Below, piece after piece: positions 35,645 to 44,017 of a DNA stretch of 64,000 nucleotides; within the stretch, counting starts at the first letter, position 1, and each line of letters opens with the position of its first letter. The notes below the pieces were generated by a model. It did not search any database. It was not told the origin of the DNA and saw only the letters and a list, made by a program, of their open reading frames with translations. The position numbers were made by a program, and so were the translations under genes. Origin of the DNA: Proteobacteria bacterium UBA2363 (GTDB taxonomy: Bacteria > Pseudomonadota > Gammaproteobacteria > Xanthomonadales > UBA2363); assembly GCA_002344355.1 (NCBI GenBank), contig DDTN01000019.1:183736-247735 (forward strand), read 5' to 3'.

Positions 35645-36646
35645 ATGACCGTACCCGAGCAGTTCAGCGCCTTCCGCATCCACGACGACGAGGCCGGCTA
35701 CCGCGCCGGCGTCGAGCAGGTCGCACTCGACCGGCTCAGTCCCGGCGAGGTGACCGTCAAGGTCGCCTGGTCGTCGGTGAACTACAAGGACGCCCTGGCC
35801 GGCACCGGCAAGGGCCGGATCCTGCGCCGCTTCCCGCTGGTCGGCGGCATCGACGTCGCCGGCCACGTGGTCGCCTCGACCGACCCGCGCCATCGCGAGG
35901 GCGACGCCGTCCTGATGACCGGCGGCGGACTCTCGGAGACCCGCGACGGCGGCTACGCGGAGTACCTGCGCCTGCCTGCCGACCAGGTGGTGCCGCTGCC
36001 GGCCGGCCTGGACCTGCGCGAGGCGATGGCGCTGGGCACCGCCGGCTTCACCGCCGCCCTGGCCCTGTTCCGGATGGAGCAGAACGGCCAGTCGCCGGGA
36101 CAGGGACCCGTGCTGGTGACCGGCGCCACCGGCGGCGTCGGCATGCTCGCCATCGCCATCCTCGCCCGCGCCGGCTACCAGCCGCACGCCCTGACCGGCA
36201 AGTTCGACCGGCTGGACGCGCTGACCGCGCTGGGCGCGGTCTCGGTGCTCGACCGGCGCACCCTGCCGATGGGCCAGCGCCCGCTGGAGACCGCACACTG
36301 GGCCGGCGCCATCGACAATGTCGGCGACGAGACCCTGGCCTGGCTGACCCGCGTCGTGCAGCCTTACGGCAATGTCGCCAGCTGCGGGCTGGCCAGCGGA
36401 GCGGAACTGCACACCACGGTGATGCCCTTCATCATCCGCGGCGTGAGCCTGCTCGGGATCGCCTCGGCGGGCACCGACTACGGCATCCGCCGGGAAATCT
36501 GGCAACGCCTGGCCGGCCCCTGGAAGCCGGCCCGCCTCGACCGCATCGTGACCGGAGAGACCGGCCTGGACGGCCTGCCGGCGGTGTTCGACCGGATGCT
36601 GGCCGGGGATTCCTTCGGCCGCACCGTGGTCCGGCTGGCTGTGTAG
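35645..36646 (+). CDS. Zinc-independent MDR oxidoreductase, YhdH/AcuI acryloyl-CoA reductase family
   Basis: A 333-aa protein. Features of the YhdH/AcuI subfamily: VKVAWSSVNYKDALAGTGKG, RRFPLVGGIDVAGHV, LVTGATGGVGMLAIAIL (NADPH binding) and SCGLASGAELHTTVMPFIIRGVSLLGI. AcuI reduces acryloyl-CoA to propionyl-CoA. AGGAG lies before the ATG. It follows lpdA by 75 bases on the same strand. Confidence 0.88.
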   Translation: MTVPEQFSAFRIHDDEAGYRAGVEQVALDRLSPGEVTVKVAWSSVNYKDALAGTGKGRILRRFPLVGGIDVAGHVVASTDPRHREGDAVLMTGGGLSETRDGGYAEYLRLPADQVVPLPAGLDLREAMALGTAGFTAALALFRMEQNGQSPGQGPVLVTGATGGVGMLAIAILARAGYQPHALTGKFDRLDALTALGAVSVLDRRTLPMGQRPLETAHWAGAIDNVGDETLAWLTRVVQPYGNVASCGLASGAELHTTVMPFIIRGVSLLGIASAGTDYGIRREIWQRLAGPWKPARLDRIVTGETGLDGLPAVFDRMLAGDSFGRTVVRLAV

Positions 36647-36648
36647 GC

Positions 36649-36768
36649 CCTGCTGGCCGCGGCCATGGAGGCCCGGCGAAGCAGGTGCGCACGCGGCCGA
36701 TCCGACGGGAGCGCGTCCGGACATGCGCCGGACTTGCGACCTGGAATCGACCAGGACGGTCGTACTCC
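36649..36768 (-). repeat. Dispersed intergenic repeat, copy 1 (minus orientation)
   Basis: It shares four colinear identical blocks with 43837-43961, read on the minus strand: ACGACCGTCCTGGTCG, CGCGCTCCCGTCG, CTTCGCCGGGC and GCCAGCAGG. Block spacings agree to within 4 bases. The copy begins 3 bases after the acuI-like stop codon. Confidence 0.75.
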
Positions 36769-36800
36769 AACGCGCTGCAAGGCGGCGCCGACGCCGCGAT

Positions 36801-36839
36801 TTGACTTGCGCCACCGGCCCGGCCGATGATGGCCGGGCC
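36801..36839 (+). promoter_or_regulatory. Promoter-like site overlapped by a 9-bp palindrome upstream of rnk
   Basis: TTGACT (36801-36806), 18-base spacer, GATGAT (36825-36830). GGCCCGGCC (36816-36824) and GGCCGGGCC (36831-36839) form perfect arms around the -10. It could be an operator or an RNA hairpin. Confidence 0.35.
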
Positions 36840-37047
36840 ATGGACGCCCGCGCCGACTTCCCCCGTTACCGACTGCACGCAGGCGCGCTGGCCGTACGCG
36901 CCTGACCCCGGGCGCCCGCCCTCCCCGACCGGGCCGGCAGGCCCCCGGGGACCGCTGCACGAGGCGTCGCCGACGCCGTTTCCTTCATTCACCGAGCCGG
37001 CAACGGCGCCCGAGCAGGCGCGGCCGGCCGCGCTGGAAGCCAAGACC

Positions 37048-37488
37048 ATGAACGACACCGTGGCCGCCCCGGGCGGCTCCCGTCCCCCCTTGCTGCTGGG
37101 CCGCCTGGCCCATCGTCGACTGGTCGGCCTGGCCGACGCCGCCGCCGACCGGCAGCCGGAATTCGCCCAGTCCCTGCAGGTCGAGCTGGCGCGAGCCCGC
37201 CTGGCCGACGACGATGCCCTGCCCGACGACGTCGTGGCGGTCGGTCGTCGGGTCGAGTACTTCGACCACCATGCCGGCCGCAGCCGCCTGATCGACCTGG
37301 TCTGGCCGCCGGAGGCCGACATCGACCGCGGCCGTGTCTCCGTGCTGACGCCGATCGGCGCCGCCCTGATCGGCCTGCGCGTCGGCCAGTCGATCCAGTG
37401 GCGGGTCACCGACGGCAGCGTGCGCCGGCTGGACGTGCGCGCGGTGTCGCGCGCCGGCGACGCTCAGGGCTCGCCCGCCTCGCCGTAG
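37048..37488 (+). CDS. Rnk-like regulator of nucleoside diphosphate kinase (GreA/GreB C-terminal family)
   Basis: A 146-aa protein. The C-terminal domain has the GreA/GreB/Rnk beta-barrel pattern: VVAVGRRVEYFDHHAGRSRL, DIDRGRVSVLTPIGAALIGLRVGQ and IQWRVTDG. The N-terminus is a short helical region with no long coiled coil, as in Rnk. Such proteins bind RNA polymerase and modulate transcription. Its 3' end overlaps cbpA by 25 bases in convergent orientation. Confidence 0.82.
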   Translation: MNDTVAAPGGSRPPLLLGRLAHRRLVGLADAAADRQPEFAQSLQVELARARLADDDALPDDVVAVGRRVEYFDHHAGRSRLIDLVWPPEADIDRGRVSVLTPIGAALIGLRVGQSIQWRVTDGSVRRLDVRAVSRAGDAQGSPASP

Positions 37489-38330
37489 GCCTCGGCGAGC
37501 GCCAGCCAGGCCTGGCGCTGGGCGGGGCTGGCGGCCGCCGGCGCGTCGATCTCGATGCGCACGAAGTGGTCGCCGGGTGGATCGCCAGGCAGGCCGCGCC
37601 CCTTCAGGCGCAGGCGCCGGCCGCTGGGCGTGCCGGCCGGAACGCGCAGGCTGACCGGCCCGGCCAGGGTCGGCACCGCCACTTCGGCACCGAGCGCCGC
37701 CTGCCACGGCTTCAGCGCGACGCGTCCCTGCAGGTCGCGGCCGTCGACCTCGAACTGCGGGTGCGGCGCCAGCGCCACCTCAAGGAGCACGTCGGCGCCG
37801 TCCGGACCTTGTCCGGACAGGCGGATGCTCTGGCCGGGGGCGATGCCCGCCGGGATGCGCACGTCGAGGGTGCGGCCGGCCAGGGTGATGCGCTGCCGGC
37901 CGCCATGCGCGACCTGTTCCAGCGGCAGTTCCAGGGTCGCGCGCAACGCCGGCGGCCGGCGCGGCCGCGTGCGGGCGCCGCCGGGGCGGCCCTGGCCGCG
38001 CCCGAACAGGCTCTCGAAGAAGTCGCTGAAGTCGCCGGCGCCCTCGCCAGGGCCCGGGCCGCCGAAGCCTGCGCCGTCCCAGTCCGGCGGCGGCCGGAAC
38101 TGCTGGCCGTCGCGGTAGCCGGTGCGCAGGTCGTCGTAGGCGGCCCGCCGGTCCTTGTCGCGCAGCACCTCCCAGGCCTCGTTGATGGCCTTGAAGCGCG
38201 CCTCGGCGTCCGGCTCCTTGCTGACGTCGGGGTGGTACTTGCGGGCGAGCCGGCGATAGGCCTGCTTGATCGTGGCCTCGCTGTCGCCGGGCTGGACGCC
38301 CAGTTCCCGGTAGTAGTCGTGGAACTGCAT
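37464..38330 (-). CDS. cbpA: DnaJ-class co-chaperone CbpA
   Basis: A 288-aa protein. An N-terminal J domain (residues 1-70, with HPD in RKYHPDVSKE) is followed by a G/F-rich region (GAGFGGPGPGEGAGDFSDFF) and a type II C-terminal substrate domain (TLDVRIPAGIAPGQSIRLSGQG, RVPAGTPSGRRLRLKGRGLP). There is no zinc-finger region, as in CbpA. It stimulates DnaK. It lies downstream of hsp20 on the same strand, in a small chaperone group. Confidence 0.9.
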   Translation of the reverse strand: MQFHDYYRELGVQPGDSEATIKQAYRRLARKYHPDVSKEPDAEARFKAINEAWEVLRDKDRRAAYDDLRTGYRDGQQFRPPPDWDGAGFGGPGPGEGAGDFSDFFESLFGRGQGRPGGARTRPRRPPALRATLELPLEQVAHGGRQRITLAGRTLDVRIPAGIAPGQSIRLSGQGPDGADVLLEVALAPHPQFEVDGRDLQGRVALKPWQAALGAEVAVPTLAGPVSLRVPAGTPSGRRLRLKGRGLPGDPPGDHFVRIEIDAPAAASPAQRQAWLALAEAYGEAGEP

Positions 38331-38443
38331 GGCAGGATGGTCTCACAGGCGGCGGCCGTGGCGGACGGCACCCGGCGCCGCCGCGGCGGCGTGCCGCGGC
38401 GGTGCCGGCCGCCTGGCCGGACGGGGCCGGCGCCCCGCCCGGC

Positions 38444-38893
38444 TCACTCCACCGAGATGCGGCGCGGGGTGGTCTCCGGGCGCTTGGGGATGACGATCTC
38501 CAGCACGCCATGGCGGCCGCTGGCGCGGATGCCCTCGGCATCGGCCGAGTCGGGCAGCGCGAAGCGACGGTAGAACAGGCCGCGCGAACGCTCCATGCGG
38601 GTGAAGCGCTGGTTCTCCTCGACCTTCTCGCTGCTGCGCTCGCCCTTGATCGAGAGGATGCCCTTCTCCATCGAGATCTCGATGTCCTTGGGATCGACGC
38701 CAGGGATGTCGGCCAGGATCACGAAGCGGCCGGTCTCCTCCTTGATGTCGACCCGCGGCGCCCACTGGCTGGTGACGACGTCGGACTGGTCCGACTCGTC
38801 CAGGGTGGCGAGCTTGTTGAAGACGTCGAACGCCTGCTTGAACTCGTCCCGGATGGCCGGGGCCAGGCTCCAGTTGTAACGGCTCAGACTCAT
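38444..38893 (-). CDS. Hsp20/alpha-crystallin small heat shock protein
   Basis: A 149-aa protein. The alpha-crystallin domain covers about residues 45-140 (VDIKEETGRFVILADIPGVDPKDIEISMEKG, ERSRGLFYRRFALPD, GVLEIVIPKR). It begins MSLSRYNW like the proteobacterial class A group. It holds unfolding proteins during stress. AAGGAG precedes the ATG. Upstream is a promoter with a heat-shock-like -35 (CTTGAC). It is divergent from hpf. Confidence 0.93.
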   Translation of the reverse strand: MSLSRYNWSLAPAIRDEFKQAFDVFNKLATLDESDQSDVVTSQWAPRVDIKEETGRFVILADIPGVDPKDIEISMEKGILSIKGERSSEKVEENQRFTRMERSRGLFYRRFALPDSADAEGIRASGRHGVLEIVIPKRPETTPRRISVE

Positions 38894-38945
38894 GGTTCGC
38901 TCCTTGTCTGCGTGATGGCGGCCCGGGTCGGGCGCCCACCTCCGC

Positions 38946-38974
38946 CAGATAGGTGCGGGCGGGGCAAAGTCAAG
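38946..38974 (-). promoter_or_regulatory. hsp20 promoter, sigma-32-like or sigma-70
   Basis: On the minus strand CTTGACT is followed by CACCTATCTG. Read as sigma-70 this is TTGACT, 16 bases, TATCTG. Read as sigma-32 it is CTTGAC, 13 bases, CACCTATC, which partly fits CCCCAT-type -10 boxes. It lies 53-81 bases upstream of the ATG. Confidence 0.5.
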
Positions 38975-39029
38975 GCCCCCGGCCAGGCCGCCCCGGAACC
39001 GGACATCTGGCGGTCACGCAGGGGATGGC

Positions 39030-39035
39030 TACAAT
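39030..39035 (+). promoter_or_regulatory. -10 element of hpf and the PTS operon
   Basis: TACAAT, 41 bases before the hpf ATG. No strong -35; the leader contains GAGGAAG before ATG. Confidence 0.45.
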
Positions 39036-39076
39036 GGTTTCCCGGCCCCCAGGGCCATCGACGCGAGGAAGAACCC

Positions 39077-39400
39077 ATGCAGATCCAGGTCACCGGCCAC
39101 CAGCTTGAGGTCACCCCCGCGCTGCGCGACTACGCGACCGGCAAGGTCGAACGCCTGACCCGCCTGTTCGAGCAGGCCACCGGCGCCCACATCATCCTGT
39201 CGGTCGACACCAAGCTGGTGCACAAGGCCGAGTGCCAGGTCAACGTGCCCGGCAAGCAGCTGTTCGCGGACGCCGAGGCGACGGACCTGTACGCGGCCAT
39301 CGACGGCATGGTCGAGCGCATGGAGATGCAGGTCCGCAAGTACAAGAGCAAGCTCACCGACCACCACCGGGCCGAGGCGCGCCGCGCCCACGCGGAGTGA
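39077..39400 (+). CDS. hpf: Ribosome hibernation-promoting factor (HPF/RaiA family)
   Basis: A 107-aa protein, the short HPF form. It begins MQIQVTGHQLEVTPALRDYA. It then has KVERLTRLFEQATGAHIILSVD, AECQVNVPGKQLFADAEATDLYAAID and MEMQVRKYKSKLTDHH. It binds 30S subunits and promotes 100S dimers in stationary phase. It begins the regulatory PTS locus, but rpoN, which often precedes it, is not next to it here; hsp20 is. Confidence 0.92.
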   Translation: MQIQVTGHQLEVTPALRDYATGKVERLTRLFEQATGAHIILSVDTKLVHKAECQVNVPGKQLFADAEATDLYAAIDGMVERMEMQVRKYKSKLTDHHRAEARRAHAE

Positions 39401-39500
39401 CCGTGCCGGCCGGGATCCAGCGCATGCCTCCCGGCCGGCCGACCGGGGCGACGCGGACGGCATGCCGCGGGTCCCGGTCCGCTTCCGCGATCGACGCGAC

Positions 39501-40447
<947 letters not shown>

Positions 40448-40454
<7 letters not shown>

Positions 40455-41359
40455 ACTCGACCTCCCCCGACGCTTCCGGGACCGCCGGCCCGCCCAGCCA
40501 GGCCGCCCGCCTGGTCGTCCTCACCGGCCTGTCCGGGGCCGGCAAGACGGTCGCCCTGCGCGCCCTCGAGGACCTCGACTTCTATTGCGTCGACAACCTG
40601 CCGGTCGCGCTGATTCCCGACCTCATGGAGTCGGCGCGCGGCGGCCGCGCCGACTACCCGCGGGTGGCGGTCGGCGTCGACGCCCGCAACCGCCCCGAGG
40701 ACCTCGCCGAGCTGCCGCGCATCCTGTCCGGCCTGGTCAGCGCCGGCACCGAGGTCCAGCTGGTGTTCCTGGACACCCCCGACGCGGTGCTGATCAAGCG
40801 CTTCTCGGACACCCGTCGCCGCCACCCGCTGGCCGGCGACGGGCGCGCGCTGGCCGACGCCATCGCCCTTGAGCGGCAGCTGCTGCGACCGCTGCTGGCG
40901 ATCGCCGACCTGACCATCGACACCGGCGAGATGAACGTGCACCAGCTGCGCCGCCTGGTCAGCGCCGAGGTCGGCCGGCACGGGCTGCGCCTGATCCTGC
41001 TGCTGCAGTCGTTCGGCTTCAAGCGCGGCGTGCCCGGCGACGCCGACTTCGTGTTCGACGCCCGCTGTCTGCCCAACCCGCACTGGGTGCCGCACCTGCG
41101 GCCGCTGTCCGGACGCGACCCCGAGGTCCGCGACTGGCTGGAGGCGGACGCGCAGGTCGGCAGCTACGTCGGGCGCGTGCGCGACCTGCTCGACGACTTC
41201 GTGCCGCGCTTCGACGCCGACGACCGCGCCTTCCTGACCATCGCCATCGGCTGCACCGGCGGCCGGCACCGCTCGGTGCACATCGTCGAGCGCCTGGCCG
41301 AGCACTTCCGTGCCGGCGGTCGCGACGGCGTGCTGGTGTTCCACCGGGAGCTGTCGTGA
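40448..41359 (+). CDS. rapZ: RNase adapter protein RapZ
   Basis: A 303-aa protein. Walker A VLTGLSGAGKTVALRALEDL and FYCVDNLPVALIPDL are in the N-terminal half. The C-terminal half has LLLQSFGFKRGVPGDADFVFDARCLPNP and TIAIGCTGGRHRSVHIVERLA, both typical. In E. coli RapZ binds small RNAs and RNase E to control GlmS and amino-sugar supply. Part of the overlapping hprK-rapZ-EIIA-HPr run. Confidence 0.95.
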
Positions 41360-41754
41360 GCGTCGGCCTGCTGCTGGTGGCGCACGGCGACATGGGCGCC
41401 GAGCTGATCCGGGTGGCGCGCAGCCTGGTCGGCGAGCTGCCACTGCGCGCCGGCGCGGTGTCGATGCCCAACGATTGCGACGACGGCCAGGCGCTGGCGC
41501 AGGCGCGCCATCTGGTCGCCGAGCTGGACGAGGGCGACGGCGTCCTGGTCATGACCGACCTGTACGGCGCCACGCCCAGCAACATCTGCGGCCGCCTCGA
41601 ACGCCTCGGCGGGCACACCCTCAGGGTGTCCGGTCTGAACCTGCCGATGCTGCTGCGGGTGCTCAACTACGCCGGGCAGCCCCTGCCCGAGCTGGCCCGC
41701 ACCGCCCTGGACGGCGGCCGCGGCGGCATCATCCTCGACCCGGAGGCCGCGTGA
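41356..41754 (+). CDS. PTS EIIA component, mannose family
   Basis: A 132-aa protein with GTG start overlapping the rapZ stop (GTGA). The phosphorylated His is in LLLVAHGDMGAELI (His10). VLVMTDLYGATPSNI and VSGLNLPMLLRVLNY complete the EIIA-Man fold. No EIIB or EIIC partner is encoded nearby, so it probably acts in phosphate relay and regulation rather than sugar import. Confidence 0.92.
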   Translation: MSVGLLLVAHGDMGAELIRVARSLVGELPLRAGAVSMPNDCDDGQALAQARHLVAELDEGDGVLVMTDLYGATPSNICGRLERLGGHTLRVSGLNLPMLLRVLNYAGQPLPELARTALDGGRGGIILDPEAA

Positions 41755-42020
41755 TCGAACGCGAGATCGAGATCGTCAACCGCCTCGGCCTGCACGCCCG
41801 GGCCGCGGCCAAGCTGGTGCAGCTGCTGGGCGGCTACCGGTCGGCCGCGGTGCTTGCCTACCGCGGCCGCGAGATCAACGGCAAGAGCATCATGGGCGTG
41901 ATGATGCTGGCCGCCGGTGTCGGCAGCACCGTGACCCTGCGCCTGGACGGACCGGACGAGGAGGCGGCGATGGCGGCCGCGACGGACCTGTTCGCGCGGC
42001 GCTTCGACGAGGGCCAGTGA
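41751..42020 (+). CDS. ptsH: Phosphocarrier protein HPr
   Basis: An 89-aa protein with GTG start overlapping the EIIA stop. The EI phosphorylation His is in RLGLHARAAAKLV (His about 15) and the HprK site Ser in EINGKSIMGVMMLAAG (Ser about 46). Both sites are intact, so it can be phosphorylated by EI and by HprK. Confidence 0.95.
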   Translation: MIEREIEIVNRLGLHARAAAKLVQLLGGYRSAAVLAYRGREINGKSIMGVMMLAAGVGSTVTLRLDGPDEEAAMAAATDLFARRFDEGQ

Positions 42021-42127
42021 TGCGCCGCGCCCGCCAGCGCCGCACCGCCTCCGCCGCGCCCGGCGCCGGCGCGGGCAACGCCGGCCGGCGCCCGCCCCCG
42101 GCGCCGGCATCCGGCGCGGAGCGCTAG
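42020..42127 (+). CDS. Possible 35-aa basic small protein between ptsH and ptsI
   Basis: ATG at 42020 overlaps the ptsH stop (TGATG) and the frame ends TAG 3 bases before the ptsI ATG. The product starts MRRARQRRTASAAPGAGAG and is rich in Arg, Ala and Pro. Tight fit at both ends favours translation. Low-complexity, GC-driven composition argues against it. It could be a linker that keeps ribosomes coupled to ptsI, or only a spacer. Confidence 0.3.
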   Translation: MRRARQRRTASAAPGAGAGNAGRRPPPAPASGAER

Positions 42128-42130
42128 CCG

Positions 42131-43795
42131 ATGGCCAGTCGCCGAATCGTCCTCGAAGGCCAGCTGTGCAGCCGGGCGATGGCCCTGGGCCGGGCCCGGC
42201 TGGTGCACCCGGCGCACTTCGTGGTCGACGAGACGCCGATCGGCCCGCGCCGCGTGGCGCCGGAGACCCGCCGCTTCGAGCAGGCCCTGGCCGACGCCCG
42301 AGCCGAGCTTGCGGCGCTGCGCGACCAGCTCAGCGGCCCGCTCATGCTCGAGCTGGGCGAGATGCTGGACGCCCATGCCCTGCTGCTGGAGGATCCGGCG
42401 TTCATCGGCGCCGTGCGCGAGCGCATCAGCGGCGAGCGGGTCGGCGCCCACGCCGCCCTCAAGCGCGAGCGCGACCGCCTGATGGCGGAGTTCGAGGCGA
42501 TCGACGATCCCTACCTGCGCAGCCGCGGCGAGGACATCGAGCAGGTGATCGGCCGCGTGATCGCCGCGCTGTACCGCGACGCCGAGGAACGCATCGATCC
42601 CGCCAGCCTGGCCGGCGAGATCATCGTCACCGACCAGGTCTCGCCCGCCGACCTCGCCAACTGGCACGAGCACGGCATCCTCGGCGTGGTCACCACCGGC
42701 GGCAACCCGCTCTCCCATTCGGCGATCCTCGCGCGCAACCTGCAACTGCCGATGCTGTGCGGCTGCCAGGACGCGCTTTCGCAGGTGCACGACGGCGACG
42801 TCATCCTGATCGAGGGCGAGCCGCCGCGCCTGGTCCTGCATCCCGACCAGAACGACCAGGCCCGGTTCCAGGCCTGGCAGGCGCAGGTCGCCCGCGACGC
42901 GCAGCGCCTGGGCCGTCTGCGCAAGGCGCCGACCCGCAGCCGCGACGGCACCGATGTCGCCCTGTGGGTCAATGCCGAGCGCGAGGAGGACATCCGCGAG
43001 GCCTGGAAACTCGGTGCCGCCGGGGTCGGCCTGTACCGTACCGAGTTCCTCTTCCTGCAGCGTGCCGGCCTGCCCGACGAGGACGAGCAGTTCAACGCCT
43101 ATGCCGCCGCGGTGCGGGCCATGCGCGGCCGTCCGGTCACCTTCCGCACCCTCGACATCGGCGCCGACAAGGCCGATCGCAGCGGACTGGCGCTGGCCCA
43201 GGAGCCCAACCCCGCGCTCGGCCTGCGCGGCGTCCGGCTGTCGCTGGCGCGCCCGGAGGTGTTCGCGATCCAGCTGCGCGCCATCGTCCGCGCCGCCGCC
43301 CTGGGTCCGGTCCGCGTGCTGGTGCCGATGGTGGCCAACGTCCGCGAGCTGCGGGCCGTGCGCGCCATGCTGGCGGCCGCCGTCCGCGACCTGGCCAGCG
43401 CCGGCTACGAGCTCGGCGAGCGCATCAGCCTGGGCGCCATGGTCGAGGTGCCGTCGGCGGCGATCGCCATCGACGGCCTGCTGGCCGAGGCCGATTTCGT
43501 CTCGATCGGCACCAACGACCTGACCCAGTACCTGCTGGCGGCCGACCGCAACAACGACGCCGTCGCCGGCCTGTACGACCCCGGCCATCCGGCCCTGGCC
43601 TTCCTGATCGAGCGGGTCGCGGTGGCGGCCCGCGGCGCCGGCAAGGCGGTCGCCGTATGCGGCGAGATGGCCGGCGACCCGGAGTTCACCGGCCACCTGC
43701 TGCGCCTGGGCATCCGCGAGCTGTCGATGCACCCGTCGGCGCTGCTGTCGGTTCGCCAGGCGGTATCGGCGATCGACCTCGGCGCCGCCGCCTGA
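42131..43795 (+). CDS. ptsI: Phosphoenolpyruvate--protein phosphotransferase (EI)
   Basis: A 554-aa protein. The N-terminal HPr-binding domain is followed by the phospho-His swivel motif GGNPLSHSAILARNLQLPML. The PEP-binding barrel has GVGLYRTEFLFLQR, FRTLDIGADK, EPNPALGLRG, GAMVEVPSAAI and SIGTNDLTQYLLAADRNN. The catalytic Cys is in AVCGEMAGDP. It transfers phosphate from PEP to HPr. With HPr, EIIA-Man and HprK this is a regulatory phosphorelay. mgtE, which can follow ptsI in Xanthomonas, is not here. Confidence 0.95.
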   Translation: MASRRIVLEGQLCSRAMALGRARLVHPAHFVVDETPIGPRRVAPETRRFEQALADARAELAALRDQLSGPLMLELGEMLDAHALLLEDPAFIGAVRERISGERVGAHAALKRERDRLMAEFEAIDDPYLRSRGEDIEQVIGRVIAALYRDAEERIDPASLAGEIIVTDQVSPADLANWHEHGILGVVTTGGNPLSHSAILARNLQLPMLCGCQDALSQVHDGDVILIEGEPPRLVLHPDQNDQARFQAWQAQVARDAQRLGRLRKAPTRSRDGTDVALWVNAEREEDIREAWKLGAAGVGLYRTEFLFLQRAGLPDEDEQFNAYAAAVRAMRGRPVTFRTLDIGADKADRSGLALAQEPNPALGLRGVRLSLARPEVFAIQLRAIVRAAALGPVRVLVPMVANVRELRAVRAMLAAAVRDLASAGYELGERISLGAMVEVPSAAIAIDGLLAEADFVSIGTNDLTQYLLAADRNNDAVAGLYDPGHPALAFLIERVAVAARGAGKAVAVCGEMAGDPEFTGHLLRLGIRELSMHPSALLSVRQAVSAIDLGAAA

Positions 43796-43836
43796 GCGCG
43801 GCACCGCCGTCGGCCGGGCGCCCCTGGCCGCCTGTC

Positions 43837-43961
43837 GGAGAACGACCGTCCTGGTCGTCTTTGGAGTCGCCCGTGCGGCGAAGGTGCGTTCGCGCTCCCG
43901 TCGAACCGACCGCTAACGCGGTCGCTTCGCCGGGCGGCCATTCCTGGCCGCAGCCAGCAGG
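43837..43961 (+). repeat. Dispersed intergenic repeat, copy 2 (plus orientation)
   Basis: Identical blocks shared with 36649-36768: ACGACCGTCCTGGTCG (43842-43857), CGCGCTCCCGTCG (43891-43903), CTTCGCCGGGC (43925-43935) and GCCAGCAGG (43953-43961). It lies between the convergent ptsI and TonB-receptor genes and runs into a strong hairpin. Confidence 0.75.
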
Positions 43962-43984
43962 CTGTTGTCCGACAGCCTGCTGGC
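43953..43984. terminator. 13-bp perfect hairpin at the end of the repeat
   Basis: GCCAGCAGGCTGT (43953-43965) and ACAGCCTGCTGGC (43972-43984) pair perfectly around the loop TGTCCG. It lies between convergent ptsI and the TonB receptor. There is no T-run, so it may be a bidirectional non-classical terminator or part of the repeat element. Confidence 0.5.
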
Positions 43985-44017
43985 GCCCGATCCCCGGTCC
44001 GGCCGGCTGCGGCCGCC

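Larger units (their letters stand above)
36647..37047. other. Intergenic region of 401 bp between acuI-like and rnk
   Basis: It contains one copy of a dispersed repeat (36649-36768) and a promoter-like TTGACT / GATGAT with a 9-bp palindrome over the -10 (36801-36839). A possible 21-codon frame (36840-36905) follows. No recognisable gene. Confidence 0.45.

Noticed and set aside
36840..36905. 21-codon frame downstream of a promoter-like palindrome, possible leader peptide for rnk
   Set aside because: No ribosome site, no regulatory codon run, and far (over 140 bases) from the rnk start.
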